In this document: piece by piece, positions 26,264 to 41,878 of the stretch
How positions within the stretch are numbered: the stretch's first letter is position 1
How the letters are laid out: every line of letters starts with the position of its first letter
Position numbers and translations under genes: made by a program
Assembly: GCF_022808955.1 (NCBI RefSeq)
Contig: NZ_JAKZEY010000051.1
Coordinates: 1-64,000 of the forward strand
DNA length: 64,000 bases
Direction of reading: 5' to 3'
Origin: Anaerococcus sp. AGMB09787
Lineage (GTDB): Bacteria > Bacillota > Clostridia > Tissierellales > Peptoniphilaceae
Notes under the pieces: generated by a model
Told to the model about the DNA's origin: nothing
Databases searched by the model: none
What the model saw: the letters and a program-made list of their open reading frames with translations, nothing else

Positions 26264-27610
26264 ATGAGTGGAGTTGTAGGAATTGTATCTAAGAAGAAGG
26301 TAGGAAAGGAATTACTTTTTTCCCTTAATTCTATCCAACATAGGGGACAAGACAGCGCAGGAATTATAGTTTCTGATGGCAAGAACCTAACTAGGATGAG
26401 GGGATCAGGTTTAGTAAGTGAAGTTTTTTCGGAGAAGAACTTAAATAAAATAGATTCTCATATAGGAATTGGTCATGTTAGGTCTTCACCAGAAGGACTA
26501 AATCAAGACTATAATATAGAACCCTTGTTTTCTTTTATAAAGGGTGAGGAGTTTTCTATTGGTAATGATGGCAATATTATGAATTATAAGTCTTTAAAAC
26601 AGGATCTAGAGAATGAAGGGATTTCCTTCCATACTCATACTGACAGTGAACTTATTATCTTCCTTATAGCTCGTTATTTTAAAGGAGATATAGTAGAGGC
26701 CATTAGAAAGACTATGGCTAAGCTTATAGGAGGCTACTCTTGTGTAATAGCTATGCCTGATAAGCTTATAGCCTTTAGGGATAGGCTTGGTATTAGACCA
26801 TTAATGCTTGGTCATAATGAAGAAAATATTGTAATAGCATCTGAGAATTCTGCCATTGAAATCCTAGGGGTTGATGACTATAGAGACCTAGAAGCTGGAG
26901 AGATTATTGTAGTAGATAAAGACGGATTCAAATCCTATAAGATGGAAGAAGACCTTAATCCTAGACATTGTATATTTGAATATGTCTACACATCAAGACC
27001 TGATGCCAACATAGATGGAATTAATTCTTATATGTTCCGTAGGAGGTGTGGGGAGATCTTATTTAAGGAAAGTCCAGTAGATGTTGATCTAATTTGTCCA
27101 GTGCCAGATTCTGGTACACCATCAGCTATAGGCTATGCTCAAGCATCTGGGATTCCTTTTGCTGAAGGGCTTGTTAGAAACCGTTATATGGGTAGGACCT
27201 TTATAAAGTGTACCCAAGAGGAAAGAGAAATTGCTGTTAAACAAAAACTCGCCCCACAAAAGGCAGTAATTAAAGGAAAGAGGATAGTCTTGGTGGACGA
27301 CTCGATAGTAAGGGGTACTACTTCCATCAATTTGATTGAGCAAATTAGGGCAGCCGGGGTCAAGGAAATTCACTTGATGATTACTTCTCCTCCTTTCAAG
27401 TATCCTTGCTACTATGGGGTAGATACTCCTAACAAGGAAAACCTAATGGCTAGTAGGCTAGATGTCGAAGAGATGAGGGAAGCTATAGGAGTTGATAGTC
27501 TACATTTTATTAGCTTAGAGGGACTTATCAGTGCCAGCAAGACAAATGGAGAAAGTTTCTGTAAGGCTTGTTTTACAGGCGATTATGCCAAATATGGAGA
27601 GAAGATTTGA
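26264..27610 (+). CDS. purF: amidophosphoribosyltransferase with a degenerate glutaminase site
   Basis: First committed enzyme of purine synthesis: PRPP plus glutamine gives phosphoribosylamine. 448 aa. The PRTase half is intact: CPVPDSGTPSAIGYA, RNRYMGRTFI and the PRPP loop IVLVDDSIVRGTTS. Four Cys match the B. subtilis-type Fe-S ligands (RHCIFEY, PCYYG, FCKAC). The N-terminal glutaminase half is altered: the nucleophile Cys that should follow Met is Ser (MSGVVGI), and the HNGN oxyanion motif reads NDGN (101-104). R73 and TDSE remain. No upstream in-frame Cys could serve. It may work with free ammonia. A five-codon ORF (26250-26267, MEKNL) with a strong GGGGAGGAG site overlaps the start. Confidence 0.92.
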   Translation: MSGVVGIVSKKKVGKELLFSLNSIQHRGQDSAGIIVSDGKNLTRMRGSGLVSEVFSEKNLNKIDSHIGIGHVRSSPEGLNQDYNIEPLFSFIKGEEFSIGNDGNIMNYKSLKQDLENEGISFHTHTDSELIIFLIARYFKGDIVEAIRKTMAKLIGGYSCVIAMPDKLIAFRDRLGIRPLMLGHNEENIVIASENSAIEILGVDDYRDLEAGEIIVVDKDGFKSYKMEEDLNPRHCIFEYVYTSRPDANIDGINSYMFRRRCGEILFKESPVDVDLICPVPDSGTPSAIGYAQASGIPFAEGLVRNRYMGRTFIKCTQEEREIAVKQKLAPQKAVIKGKRIVLVDDSIVRGTTSINLIEQIRAAGVKEIHLMITSPPFKYPCYYGVDTPNKENLMASRLDVEEMREAIGVDSLHFISLEGLISASKTNGESFCKACFTGDYAKYGEKI

Positions 27611-28149
27611 ATTTAGCAGTATTTATATCAGGAAGAGGTAGCAACCTAAGGGCCCTCCTCGATGCCCAAAGGGAAGGGTATTTTTCTAGCAAGATTTGCC
27701 TAGTAGTCTCCAATAAGGAGGCCGAGGGCCTAGACTATGCTAGGGAAGAGGGAATTGACTACTTAGTAAGTAAGGACGATAAGGAGATTATAAGGACTAT
27801 GAAGGATAAAAACATAGACCTTGTAGTCCTTGCAGGCTACCTTCCTAAGATTAGCAAGGACTTGATTGACAATTTCACTCTTATTAATATCCATCCATCT
27901 CTCCTTCCAAAGTATGGGGGCAAGGGATATTATGGAATGAATGTCCACAGGGCAGTATTTAAGAATGGTGAGAAGACTAGTGGTGTTACCGTTCATTATG
28001 TAAATGAAAAACTTGATGATGGCAAGATTATACTTCAACGTGAAATTGATATTAGCAAGTGTGAGTCAGCAGAAGAAGTAGCAGATGAAGTATTAGTAGT
28101 AGAGCATGAGATACTAAAAGATGCGATAAAGTTATTGGAGGAAAAATGA
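27607..28149 (+). CDS. purN: phosphoribosylglycinamide formyltransferase
   Basis: Transfers a formyl group from 10-formyl-THF to GAR. The TTG at 27607, overlapping the purF stop by four bases (TTGA) with GGAGAG upstream, gives the family-typical start NLAVFISGRGSNLRALLDA and 180 aa. The frame is open back to 27568 but that extension lacks similarity. Catalytic features: INIHPSLLP (Asn and His) and the formyl-THF/Asp loop GVTVHYVNEKLDDGKII. It ends overlapping purH by four bases (ATGA). Confidence 0.94.
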   Translation: MNLAVFISGRGSNLRALLDAQREGYFSSKICLVVSNKEAEGLDYAREEGIDYLVSKDDKEIIRTMKDKNIDLVVLAGYLPKISKDLIDNFTLINIHPSLLPKYGGKGYYGMNVHRAVFKNGEKTSGVTVHYVNEKLDDGKIILQREIDISKCESAEEVADEVLVVEHEILKDAIKLLEEK

Positions 28150-29651
28150 GAGCTTTATTATCAGTTACAGACAAAACAGGAATAGTTGAATTAGCTAGGG
28201 GACTAGAATCTCTTGGAGTTGAGCTTGTATCCACAGGTGGAACCTACAAGCAAATAGCAGATGCTGGTGTAGATGTTATAGAAATTGACAAGATAACAAA
28301 CTTCCCAGAAATCCTAGAGGGCAGGGTAAAGACCCTATCACCTTATGTTCATGGGGGCATCCTCTACAAGAGAGATAGCGAAGAGCATGTTCATACAGTA
28401 GAAGAGCTAGGAATAAAGCCAATAGACATAGTGGTAGTTAACCTATACGAATTCCAAAAGGCCCTTGAGTCCAAGGACCCAGATAATATCATAGAAAATA
28501 TTGATATAGGTGGACCTTCTATGGTTCGTTCAGCTGCCAAAAACCATAAGGACGTACTTATTGTAACAGATCCAGAAGACTATGAAGACCTTCTAGATAG
28601 ACTAAAAAATAATAATATAGATCTCGCCTACAGGCAAAAATTAGCTATGAAGGCCTACAGCCTTACAGCCTACTATGATTCAATAATAGCTAGGTACTTC
28701 CAAGACTTGACAGGGGAAGAAGCTAATTACAAAACTTATGGATTCAAAAAAGAAGAAGAACTAAGGTATGGAGAAAATCCAGGCCAAGGAGCAGCACTCT
28801 ACAATGACACTTATGTTAAGGGACTTCTTGATACAGCAGAAGTTATCCATGGCAAGAAGATGTCCTATAACAACTACAACGACCTAAACCCAGCAGTAGA
28901 GCTTGCAAAGGAGCTTGGGGATAGGGCAGTAGTTGCCCTAAAACATCAATCACCTTGTGGGGTTGCAGTAGGAAGTGATATCTATGATTCCTACATCAAG
29001 GCCTATGAATGTGATAGCCAATCAATCTTTGGTGGAATAGTAGCAGTAAATGGAGTGATTGACGTCAAGACTGCCCAAAAGATGTCTGAGATCTTCCTAG
29101 AAATAATAGCTGCTAGAGACTTTGAAGAAGAAGCCTTGGAGATTTTATCAAAGAAGAAAAATGTAAGACTAGTTAAAATTGACTTTGATGTAGATTCAGT
29201 TAAGGAAGAAATTAGATACCTAAATGGTAAGGTCCTAATCCAAGAAAAGGACTTTGCAGAAGACGAAGTAAATATAGTAACAGAAACAAAGCCAAGTGAT
29301 GAGGACATAGCAGACCTCTTATTTGCTCAAAAGGTCGTAAAATATGTCAAGAGTAATGCCATAGTTGTAGCCAAGGGCAAGAAGACTTTAGGATGTGGTG
29401 CAGGTCAACAATCTAGAGTATGGGCCTTGGAATCAATCAAAGACCACTTCCCAGAAAGAGATTTTGAAGGAGCAGTACTTGCAAGTGATGCCTTCTTCCC
29501 ATTCTCAGATACAGTAGAAATGGCAAATGATATGGGCATAAAATCAATTATAGAACCAGGTGGATCTATCAGAGATCAAGATTCAATAGATGCCTGCAAC
29601 AAGTACGGCATATCAATGGTATTTAGTAAAGCTAGACATTTCAAACATTAA
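28146..29651 (+). CDS. purH: bifunctional AICAR transformylase/IMP cyclohydrolase
   Basis: Performs the last two steps to IMP. 501 aa. The N-terminal IMP cyclohydrolase domain (about 1-195) has the MGS-like fold signature ALLSVTDKTG, ELVSTGGTYK and TLSPYVHGGILY. The AICAR formyltransferase domain (about 200-501) has YGENPGQGAALY, the K-H pair in VALKHQSPCGVAVG, and SDAFFPFSD. It overlaps purN by four bases and is followed closely by the purD-purL fusion. Confidence 0.96.
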   Translation: MRALLSVTDKTGIVELARGLESLGVELVSTGGTYKQIADAGVDVIEIDKITNFPEILEGRVKTLSPYVHGGILYKRDSEEHVHTVEELGIKPIDIVVVNLYEFQKALESKDPDNIIENIDIGGPSMVRSAAKNHKDVLIVTDPEDYEDLLDRLKNNNIDLAYRQKLAMKAYSLTAYYDSIIARYFQDLTGEEANYKTYGFKKEEELRYGENPGQGAALYNDTYVKGLLDTAEVIHGKKMSYNNYNDLNPAVELAKELGDRAVVALKHQSPCGVAVGSDIYDSYIKAYECDSQSIFGGIVAVNGVIDVKTAQKMSEIFLEIIAARDFEEEALEILSKKKNVRLVKIDFDVDSVKEEIRYLNGKVLIQEKDFAEDEVNIVTETKPSDEDIADLLFAQKVVKYVKSNAIVVAKGKKTLGCGAGQQSRVWALESIKDHFPERDFEGAVLASDAFFPFSDTVEMANDMGIKSIIEPGGSIRDQDSIDACNKYGISMVFSKARHFKH

Positions 29652-29659
29652 GGGTGGAT

Positions 29660-36009
<6,350 letters not shown>

Positions 36010-36018
36010 GAGGAAAAA

Positions 36019-36495
36019 ATGACAGATGTTAAAGTAATAATGGGATCTGCATCAGATATAGATATTGCAAAGAAAGTAACCAAGACCCTAAAGGAATTTG
36101 ACCTAAGCTATGAGGTTGAAGTTATATCAGCCCACAGGGCCCTTGATGTCTTAAAAGAATCAATCGAAAAAGACGATGCAGAAGTTTATATAGGCATAGC
36201 CGGCATGGCAGCCCACCTTGCAGGAGTTATGGCTGGTATGACTATAAAACCAGTTATAGGAGTTCCTGTAGCAGGCTCTAAGACAGGAGGATTTGATGCC
36301 CTCTTGTCTATGGTACAAATGCCTAAGGGAGTGCCTGTTGCAACGGTTGCCCTAAATGGTGGAGAAAATGCAGCAATACTAGCAGCTCAAATCCTAGCCT
36401 TATCTAATGAAAAACTTAAAGAAAAGTTAGTCAACTACAAGAAGGAAATGAGAGAAAAAGTTCTAGCAGATGATAAAAATCTTGAGGAAATCTAA
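36019..36495 (+). CDS. purE: N5-carboxyaminoimidazole ribonucleotide mutase
   Basis: A 158-aa class I PurE with [20 protein letters not shown] (catalytic His) and [16 protein letters not shown]. Start is preceded by AGGAGG. No purK is seen, so either CO2 is used directly, purK is elsewhere, or the enzyme acts as a class II form. The gene overlaps purM by one base. Confidence 0.95.
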   Translation: MTDVKVIMGSASDIDIAKKVTKTLKEFDLSYEVEVISAHRALDVLKESIEKDDAEVYIGIAGMAAHLAGVMAGMTIKPVIGVPVAGSKTGGFDALLSMVQMPKGVPVATVALNGGENAAILAAQILALSNEKLKEKLVNYKKEMREKVLADDKNLEEI

Positions 36496-37517
36496 TGGCT
36501 GGACTAACTTATAAAGACGCTGGAGTAGACAAGGAAAAGGGCTACGAAGAAGTTAAGCTAATAAAAAACCTTGTAAAGAAGACCTATAGCAAAAATGTCC
36601 TCACCGACCTTGGGGGCTTTGCTGGTCTCTTTCAACTAGACCTAAGTGATATCAAAGAACCAGTCCTCATAAGTGGAACTGATGGGGTAGGAACTAAGAT
36701 CAAACTTGCTATGGAGATGGACAAGCACGATACAGTTGGAATAGACTGTGTAGCTATGTGTGTCAATGATATAATTTGCCAAGGAGCAAGACCTCTATTT
36801 TTCTTAGATTATATAGCAACTGGAGAGCTTGAACCTGCTAAGATGAAAAGCCTAGTAAGTGGAGTAGTAGATGGCTGTATGGACGCATCCTGTGCCTTGA
36901 TAGGTGGAGAAACTGCAGAAATGCCAGGCATCTACGGTAAGGATGACTATGACCTAGCAGGCTTTGCAGTGGGCCTTGCTGACAAGGCAAGAATCATAAC
37001 ATCAAAGGACCTAGAAGTAGGTGATGTAGCCATAGCTATCAAGTCATCAGGTCTACATTCCAACGGATTCTCCCTTGTTAGAAAGGCCATGGAAGTCGCA
37101 GGAGTTTCACTTGATGATAAGTTTGATGAAAATAGTTCAATAGGAGAAAAATTATTAACTCCTACTAAGATATATGTCAAAGAAATTCAAAATTTGATGG
37201 GCCAAGTTAACTTAAAGGCTGTATCAAATATAACAGGAGGCGGTTTGTACGAAAATATACCTAGGGTACTAAAGGATGATATGGACTGCGAATTTGTCCT
37301 AGAAAGGGATGATGTAGATCCTATCTTTAAGAAAATCCAAGAATGGGGAGATATATCAACCGATGAGATGTATTCAACCTTCAATATGGGCCTAGGTATG
37401 GTAGTGTTTGTTGGAAAAGAAGATGAAGCAAAGGTCCTTGAGATCCTAGGAGATCAAGGCAAGACAGTTGGTCAAGTTACTAAAGGAAATAAGGAAGTAA
37501 AAATAGAATTAAGGTAG
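36495..37517 (+). CDS. purM: phosphoribosylformylglycinamidine cyclo-ligase
   Basis: AIR synthetase, 340 aa, closing the imidazole ring with ATP. Family blocks: TYKDAGVDKEKGYE, LISGTDGVGTKIKLA, GIDCVAMCVNDI, GGETAEMPG, SSGLHSNGFSLVR and ITGGGLYENIPRVL. Its product AIR is also the substrate of ThiC, encoded at 22875-24170. One-base overlap with purE (TAATG). Confidence 0.96.
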   Translation: MAGLTYKDAGVDKEKGYEEVKLIKNLVKKTYSKNVLTDLGGFAGLFQLDLSDIKEPVLISGTDGVGTKIKLAMEMDKHDTVGIDCVAMCVNDIICQGARPLFFLDYIATGELEPAKMKSLVSGVVDGCMDASCALIGGETAEMPGIYGKDDYDLAGFAVGLADKARIITSKDLEVGDVAIAIKSSGLHSNGFSLVRKAMEVAGVSLDDKFDENSSIGEKLLTPTKIYVKEIQNLMGQVNLKAVSNITGGGLYENIPRVLKDDMDCEFVLERDDVDPIFKKIQEWGDISTDEMYSTFNMGLGMVVFVGKEDEAKVLEILGDQGKTVGQVTKGNKEVKIELR

Positions 37518-37525
37518 GTAATAAT

Positions 37526-38209
37526 ATGAAAAAAATATATACAGGAAAAACAAAAGACGTTTATGAAATCAATGACAAGGAAGTTCTATTAAAATTTAAG
37601 GATGATGTAACAGGAGAAGATGGAGTATTTGATCCAGGTGCTAACCATGTAGGATTAACCATAGAAGGAGTTGGCCACCAAGCTGTTTCAATGACCAAAT
37701 ATTTCTATGAACTCCTAAACGAAAAGGGACTATCAACCCACTTTATCTCAGCTGACCTTGATAAAAATGAAGCAGTAGTTAAAAAAGCTGAAGTCTTTGG
37801 TAAGGGAGTTGAAGTTATAGTTCGTTACTATGCGGTAGGATCCTTTATCAGACGTTATGGAAGCTACATTGAAGAAGGAACCAAGATTAATCCTTATGTA
37901 GAAATTACCCTAAAGGATGATGATAGGAATGACCCACTAATAACAGAAGATGCCCTAGACCTTCTTAACATAATGAACCACGAAGAATATGAAACTCTAA
38001 AACAATTAGCTCTTGATATAGGACAAATTGTAAGAGAAGAACTAGCTAAAAAAGATCTAGAACTCTATGATATAAAATTCGAATTTGGTAGAATAGAAGA
38101 TGGAAAGATTGCCCTAATCGATGAAATCTCTGGTGGAAACATGAGAGCCTACAAGGATGGCCAATATATTGAACCACTTGAACTAGAAAAAATCTTCTTA
38201 GGAAAATAA
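37526..38209 (+). CDS. purC: SAICAR synthetase
   Basis: Phosphoribosylaminoimidazole-succinocarboxamide synthase, 227 aa. It shows YTGKTKDVYE, LKFKDDVTG, EVIVRYYAVGSF, LYDIKFEFG and LIDEISGGNMRAY. Length is typical. purB and purA are not in the window, so the pathway to AMP is completed elsewhere. Confidence 0.95.
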   Translation: MKKIYTGKTKDVYEINDKEVLLKFKDDVTGEDGVFDPGANHVGLTIEGVGHQAVSMTKYFYELLNEKGLSTHFISADLDKNEAVVKKAEVFGKGVEVIVRYYAVGSFIRRYGSYIEEGTKINPYVEITLKDDDRNDPLITEDALDLLNIMNHEEYETLKQLALDIGQIVREELAKKDLELYDIKFEFGRIEDGKIALIDEISGGNMRAYKDGQYIEPLELEKIFLGK

Positions 38210-38223
38210 TAAAATGGAAAGTC

Positions 38224-38257
38224 AAGCTCCATATCATTACTAGGTAGGGGGCTTTTT
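38224..38257 (+). terminator. weak terminator between purC and fhs
   Basis: AAGCTCC and GGGGGCTT arms with one mismatch and a T5 tail. The short stem probably lets part of the transcripts continue into fhs, which begins 14 bases later. Confidence 0.45.
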
Positions 38258-38271
38258 AAAAAGGAGGGACT

Positions 38272-39927
38272 ATGAAAACAGATATTGAAATAGCAAGAGA
38301 AACTAAGATGAAGGATATAGGCGAGATTGCCGAAAATCTTGGCATCAAAAATTACGAAAAATATGGTAACTACAAGGCAAAAATCTCCCTAGATGAGCTA
38401 GATGATAGCAAAAAAGATTCTAAGCTAGTCCTTGTTACATCAATCAACCCTACACCTTTTGGGGAGGGAAAGACTACAGTCAACATCGGCCTATCAATGG
38501 CCCTTAATAAAATCAACCAATCAGCTATCTCAATCCTTAGAGAGCCATCCCTAGGACCTTGCTTTGGTATAAAGGGGGGAGCAGCGGGAGGTGGCTACAG
38601 CCAAGTATTGCCAATGGAAGATATCAACCTCCACTTTACGGGAGACTTCCACGCTATAACTACTTCCGTTAACCTAGTAGCAGCCATGCTAGATAACCAC
38701 ATCTACCAAGGCAATGAAAAAAATATAGACACCAACAAGATTGTATGGAAGAGATGTCTTGACCTAAATGATAGGGTGCTAAGAGATGTAGTAGTGGCTC
38801 TTGGCAAGAAGACTAACGGGGTTGTAAGGGAAGATGGCTTTGATATAACAGTAGCTACAGAGATGATGGCAGTATTCTGCCTATCAAATAATCTAGAAGA
38901 CTTTAGGGAAAAAGTTTCAAAAATGATAGTGGCCTACGACTTCGAAGATAATCCTGTTACAGTAGATGACATAGGAGCCACAGGATCTGTAGTAGTACTT
39001 ATGAAAGATGCACTAAAGGCAAACCTAGTTCAAACAACAGAAAACACCCCTGCCATAATCCACGGTGGACCATTTGCCAATATAGCCCATGGGTGTAACT
39101 CAATTATAGCTACCAAAACAGGCCTTAGCCTAGCTGACTATGTAGTAACAGAAGCAGGCTTCGGGGCAGACCTAGGAGCTGAGAAATTTAATGATATAAA
39201 ATGTAGACTAGCAGGACTAGAACCAGATTGCACAGTTATAGTTGCTACAATCAGGGCCCTCAAATACCACTCTGGTATGAAGATGGATGATATAGAAAAT
39301 GAAAACCTTGACTACTTAAAAACAGGCTTTGTCAACCTACAAACCCATATAGAAAATATGAAAAAATATGGCAAGAACCTAGTTGTAGCCATAAATATCT
39401 TCCCATCTGATACAGAAAAAGAAATAGCCTTACTCAAAGAACTAACAGAAGAGCTTGGAGTTAGGGCAATAGAAACAAGAGTCTTCTCTGATGGAGGAGA
39501 AGGGGCAATAGATTTAGCTAAGGAAGTAGTAGAGCTTTGTAAGAAGGATAATGACTTCTCTATGCTTTACCCAGATGAGCTTGGTATAAAAGAAAAAATT
39601 GAAACTATAGCTAGAGAAATATATAGGGCAAGTGGAGTAGAATTTTCTAATAAGGCTAGCAAAGAAATCGAAAAAATCGAAAAATTGGGCTATAGTTCAT
39701 ATCCAGTTTGCATAGCCAAGACCCAATACTCCTTAACAGATGACCCTAAAAACCTAAATCCAACAGAATCCTACAAGATAAATATAAGCGATATAAGACT
39801 TAATGCAGGAGCAGGCTTTGTAGTAGCCATCACAGGAAATATTATGACCATGCCAGGCCTACCTAAAAAGCCAGCAGCCTTTGGCATAGACATTGACAAA
39901 GAAGGAAATATAGTAGGCTTGTCATAG
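38272..39927 (+). CDS. fhs: formate-tetrahydrofolate ligase
   Basis: A 551-aa enzyme making 10-formyl-THF from formate, THF and ATP; this formyl donor feeds PurN and PurH of the same operon. It has the ATP loop TPFGEGKTTVNIGL (near residue 63), REPSLGPCFGIKGGAAGGGY, HFTGDFHAI and TEAGFGADLGAEKF. Length matches the family. The AGGAGG ribosome site is 6 bases before ATG. Confidence 0.97.
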   Translation: MKTDIEIARETKMKDIGEIAENLGIKNYEKYGNYKAKISLDELDDSKKDSKLVLVTSINPTPFGEGKTTVNIGLSMALNKINQSAISILREPSLGPCFGIKGGAAGGGYSQVLPMEDINLHFTGDFHAITTSVNLVAAMLDNHIYQGNEKNIDTNKIVWKRCLDLNDRVLRDVVVALGKKTNGVVREDGFDITVATEMMAVFCLSNNLEDFREKVSKMIVAYDFEDNPVTVDDIGATGSVVVLMKDALKANLVQTTENTPAIIHGGPFANIAHGCNSIIATKTGLSLADYVVTEAGFGADLGAEKFNDIKCRLAGLEPDCTVIVATIRALKYHSGMKMDDIENENLDYLKTGFVNLQTHIENMKKYGKNLVVAINIFPSDTEKEIALLKELTEELGVRAIETRVFSDGGEGAIDLAKEVVELCKKDNDFSMLYPDELGIKEKIETIAREIYRASGVEFSNKASKEIEKIEKLGYSSYPVCIAKTQYSLTDDPKNLNPTESYKINISDIRLNAGAGFVVAITGNIMTMPGLPKKPAAFGIDIDKEGNIVGLS

Positions 39928-39991
39928 GCTAGATTAAATTTTATTGATTAAAATATATCTTGTAAGTAAAATAAAATAGAAAATAATTTGT

Positions 39992-40029
39992 AGCACCCTT
40001 ACTAAATTTATTTTGGTGGGGGTGTTTTT
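39992..40029 (+). terminator. terminator of the purine-fhs operon
   Basis: CACCC/GGGTG arms with an inner ACTAAA/TTTGGT pairing and a T5 tail. Confidence 0.75.
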
Positions 40030-40050
40030 CAATATTTAAGGGGTGATACT

Positions 40051-41625
40051 ATGTTTACATATTTAGCTAAGACTAACAAAAAATATTTTTTATTAGGCTT
40101 TGGACTCTTGATACTTTTTTCCTTAGATAGACCAATCCTTGCTTATCTTATAATGTATGATACAAAACTTGCTGATGGGAGTCTTGACTTTTCCTGGTTT
40201 AGCTTGATTTTGCCAAACTTCATCTATCTCTTGTATTATTTTATGACTAATTATTATTCTGAGTTGTTCTTGGATAAGTTTGAAGTCGCATCAAGGCATA
40301 AGTTAAATTATGAGTTTTATGCGAGTCTTATAAAAAATCCAAGAAATGCTAGTAATTCTGAGATAGCTACTATTTTTACCAACGACATACCAGTAATAAC
40401 AAGCTCCTACATATCAGGTATGATGTCTATATTATATCTCGTAATTTCGTTCTTTGGATCAGTTATGATTTTATATTCGATAAATGTAAAAATCCTTATT
40501 TACCTTATACTAATATCGGTTATAACCTTTACCTTCAAAGAAGAATCGCTAATGCCCTCCAAGACCAACAAGTGGATTTCAATAAGAAAGTTACTGGGAT
40601 AATAGGCTCTGTCAATGAAACATTCTCGTCTATAGGTCAGATAAGGATTTATAGGCTTGAGGATAGGCTTATTAAGAAATTCAAAAATAAATCCCAAGAA
40701 GCTTGCAAAAATTTATATGACTTGACCTTGTCAGAAGATTTGGTTGAAGTTGTCAATCAATTTTCTGCAACCCTAATAGAGGTCGGTCTCTATGTTTTGG
40801 GAGTCCTACTTATATTAAGAAACGAGCTTTCAATCAATGCCCTCTTATCCCTAGTGGTTACTTCATCGACTGTGACCCACCCCCATATATGCCTTTTCCA
40901 GAACTGCTGCCAAGTTTTCAAAAACCAAAAAGCTTAGAGAAAAAATTATGGATATTATTAATGAGGATAAGGACGAGGACGAAAAAAGATATAAAATCAA
41001 TGATATTCAAGATATAAGACTTAATAATTACCAAGGAAGGTATGGGGACAAGCCTGTCAATAAAAAGCTTGACTTTGATATAAGTAAATCCGATAAGGTC
41101 CTAATCCAGGGGCAAAATGGGGCAGGCAAGTCGACCTTGATTGATAGTATAATTGGTTTTAATAGGACTTATCTGGGGGACATTTTGTATAATAACAAGG
41201 ACCTAAGACTTATAGATTTAGCAAGTCTGTGGGAGAGGATATCCTACGTTTCTCAAAAGACCTTAGTTTTTGAGCAGAGTATAAGGAATAATATAATCTT
41301 AGATAAAGACTTTGATAACGATAAGTACACTAAAATAATCAAAAGCCTGGGTCTTGATAGGCTTGATGATGGTTTGATAGTTAATGAGAAACAAAATAAC
41401 CTATCAGGTGGCGAGATTCAAAAAATCCTCATAGGTCGTGCCATCTATAAGGAAAGTGATTTGGTAATAATGGACGAGCCATTTTCTGCCCTTGATAGTG
41501 CTAGCATAAAAAGACTAGTATCAAGGGTAAGAGATGATGACAGGACTTATATAATCATAGCCCATAACTTGTCTAAGGAAATAAGGGAGAGTTTCGATGA
41601 GGTTATTGAGATAGAAAAATTATAA
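40051..41625 (+). pseudogene. ABC exporter (fused membrane and ATPase domains), frameshifted
   Basis: Three consecutive frames together make one half-size ABC exporter of about 525 aa. The membrane part starts at 40051 (FTYLAKTNKKYFLLGFGLL) and continues after a frame change near 40530 (LQRRIANALQDQQVDFNKKV). A second frame change falls in the C-run near 40876-40886, after which the ATPase part follows. That part has Walker A GQNGAGKST, signature LSGGEIQK, Walker B LVIMDEPFSALD and the H-loop IAHNLS. Either it is a recent pseudogene or sequencing errors occurred in homopolymer runs. Substrate unknown; such small exporters often carry peptides or drugs. Confidence 0.75.
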
Positions 41626-41656
41626 ACACATACTTATTAAATATAGAAATGTTAAA

Positions 41657-41698
41657 GAGTGTGGCTGCTTATTTTCCTAGGCAAGTCATGCTCTTTTT
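41657..41698 (+). terminator. terminator after the ABC exporter
   Basis: GAG-TG-C-GC paired with GC-G-CA-CTC across internal loops, followed by a T6 run. Confidence 0.6.
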
Positions 41699-41878
41699 TG
41701 TTGAAAGTTTTTGCTTGGTTTTGGAAAAAACTAGAAGCTTATTGGAAATTATTTGAAGGTGGATTATTTTACTGACTTATCTATAAATTTTCATAAAAAA
41801 TTTTGAAATCCTGATAAAAAAAGTATAATACTTATATACTTTAAAGGGGTATAGTTTTGAAGTTTAAAGGAGAATTAC

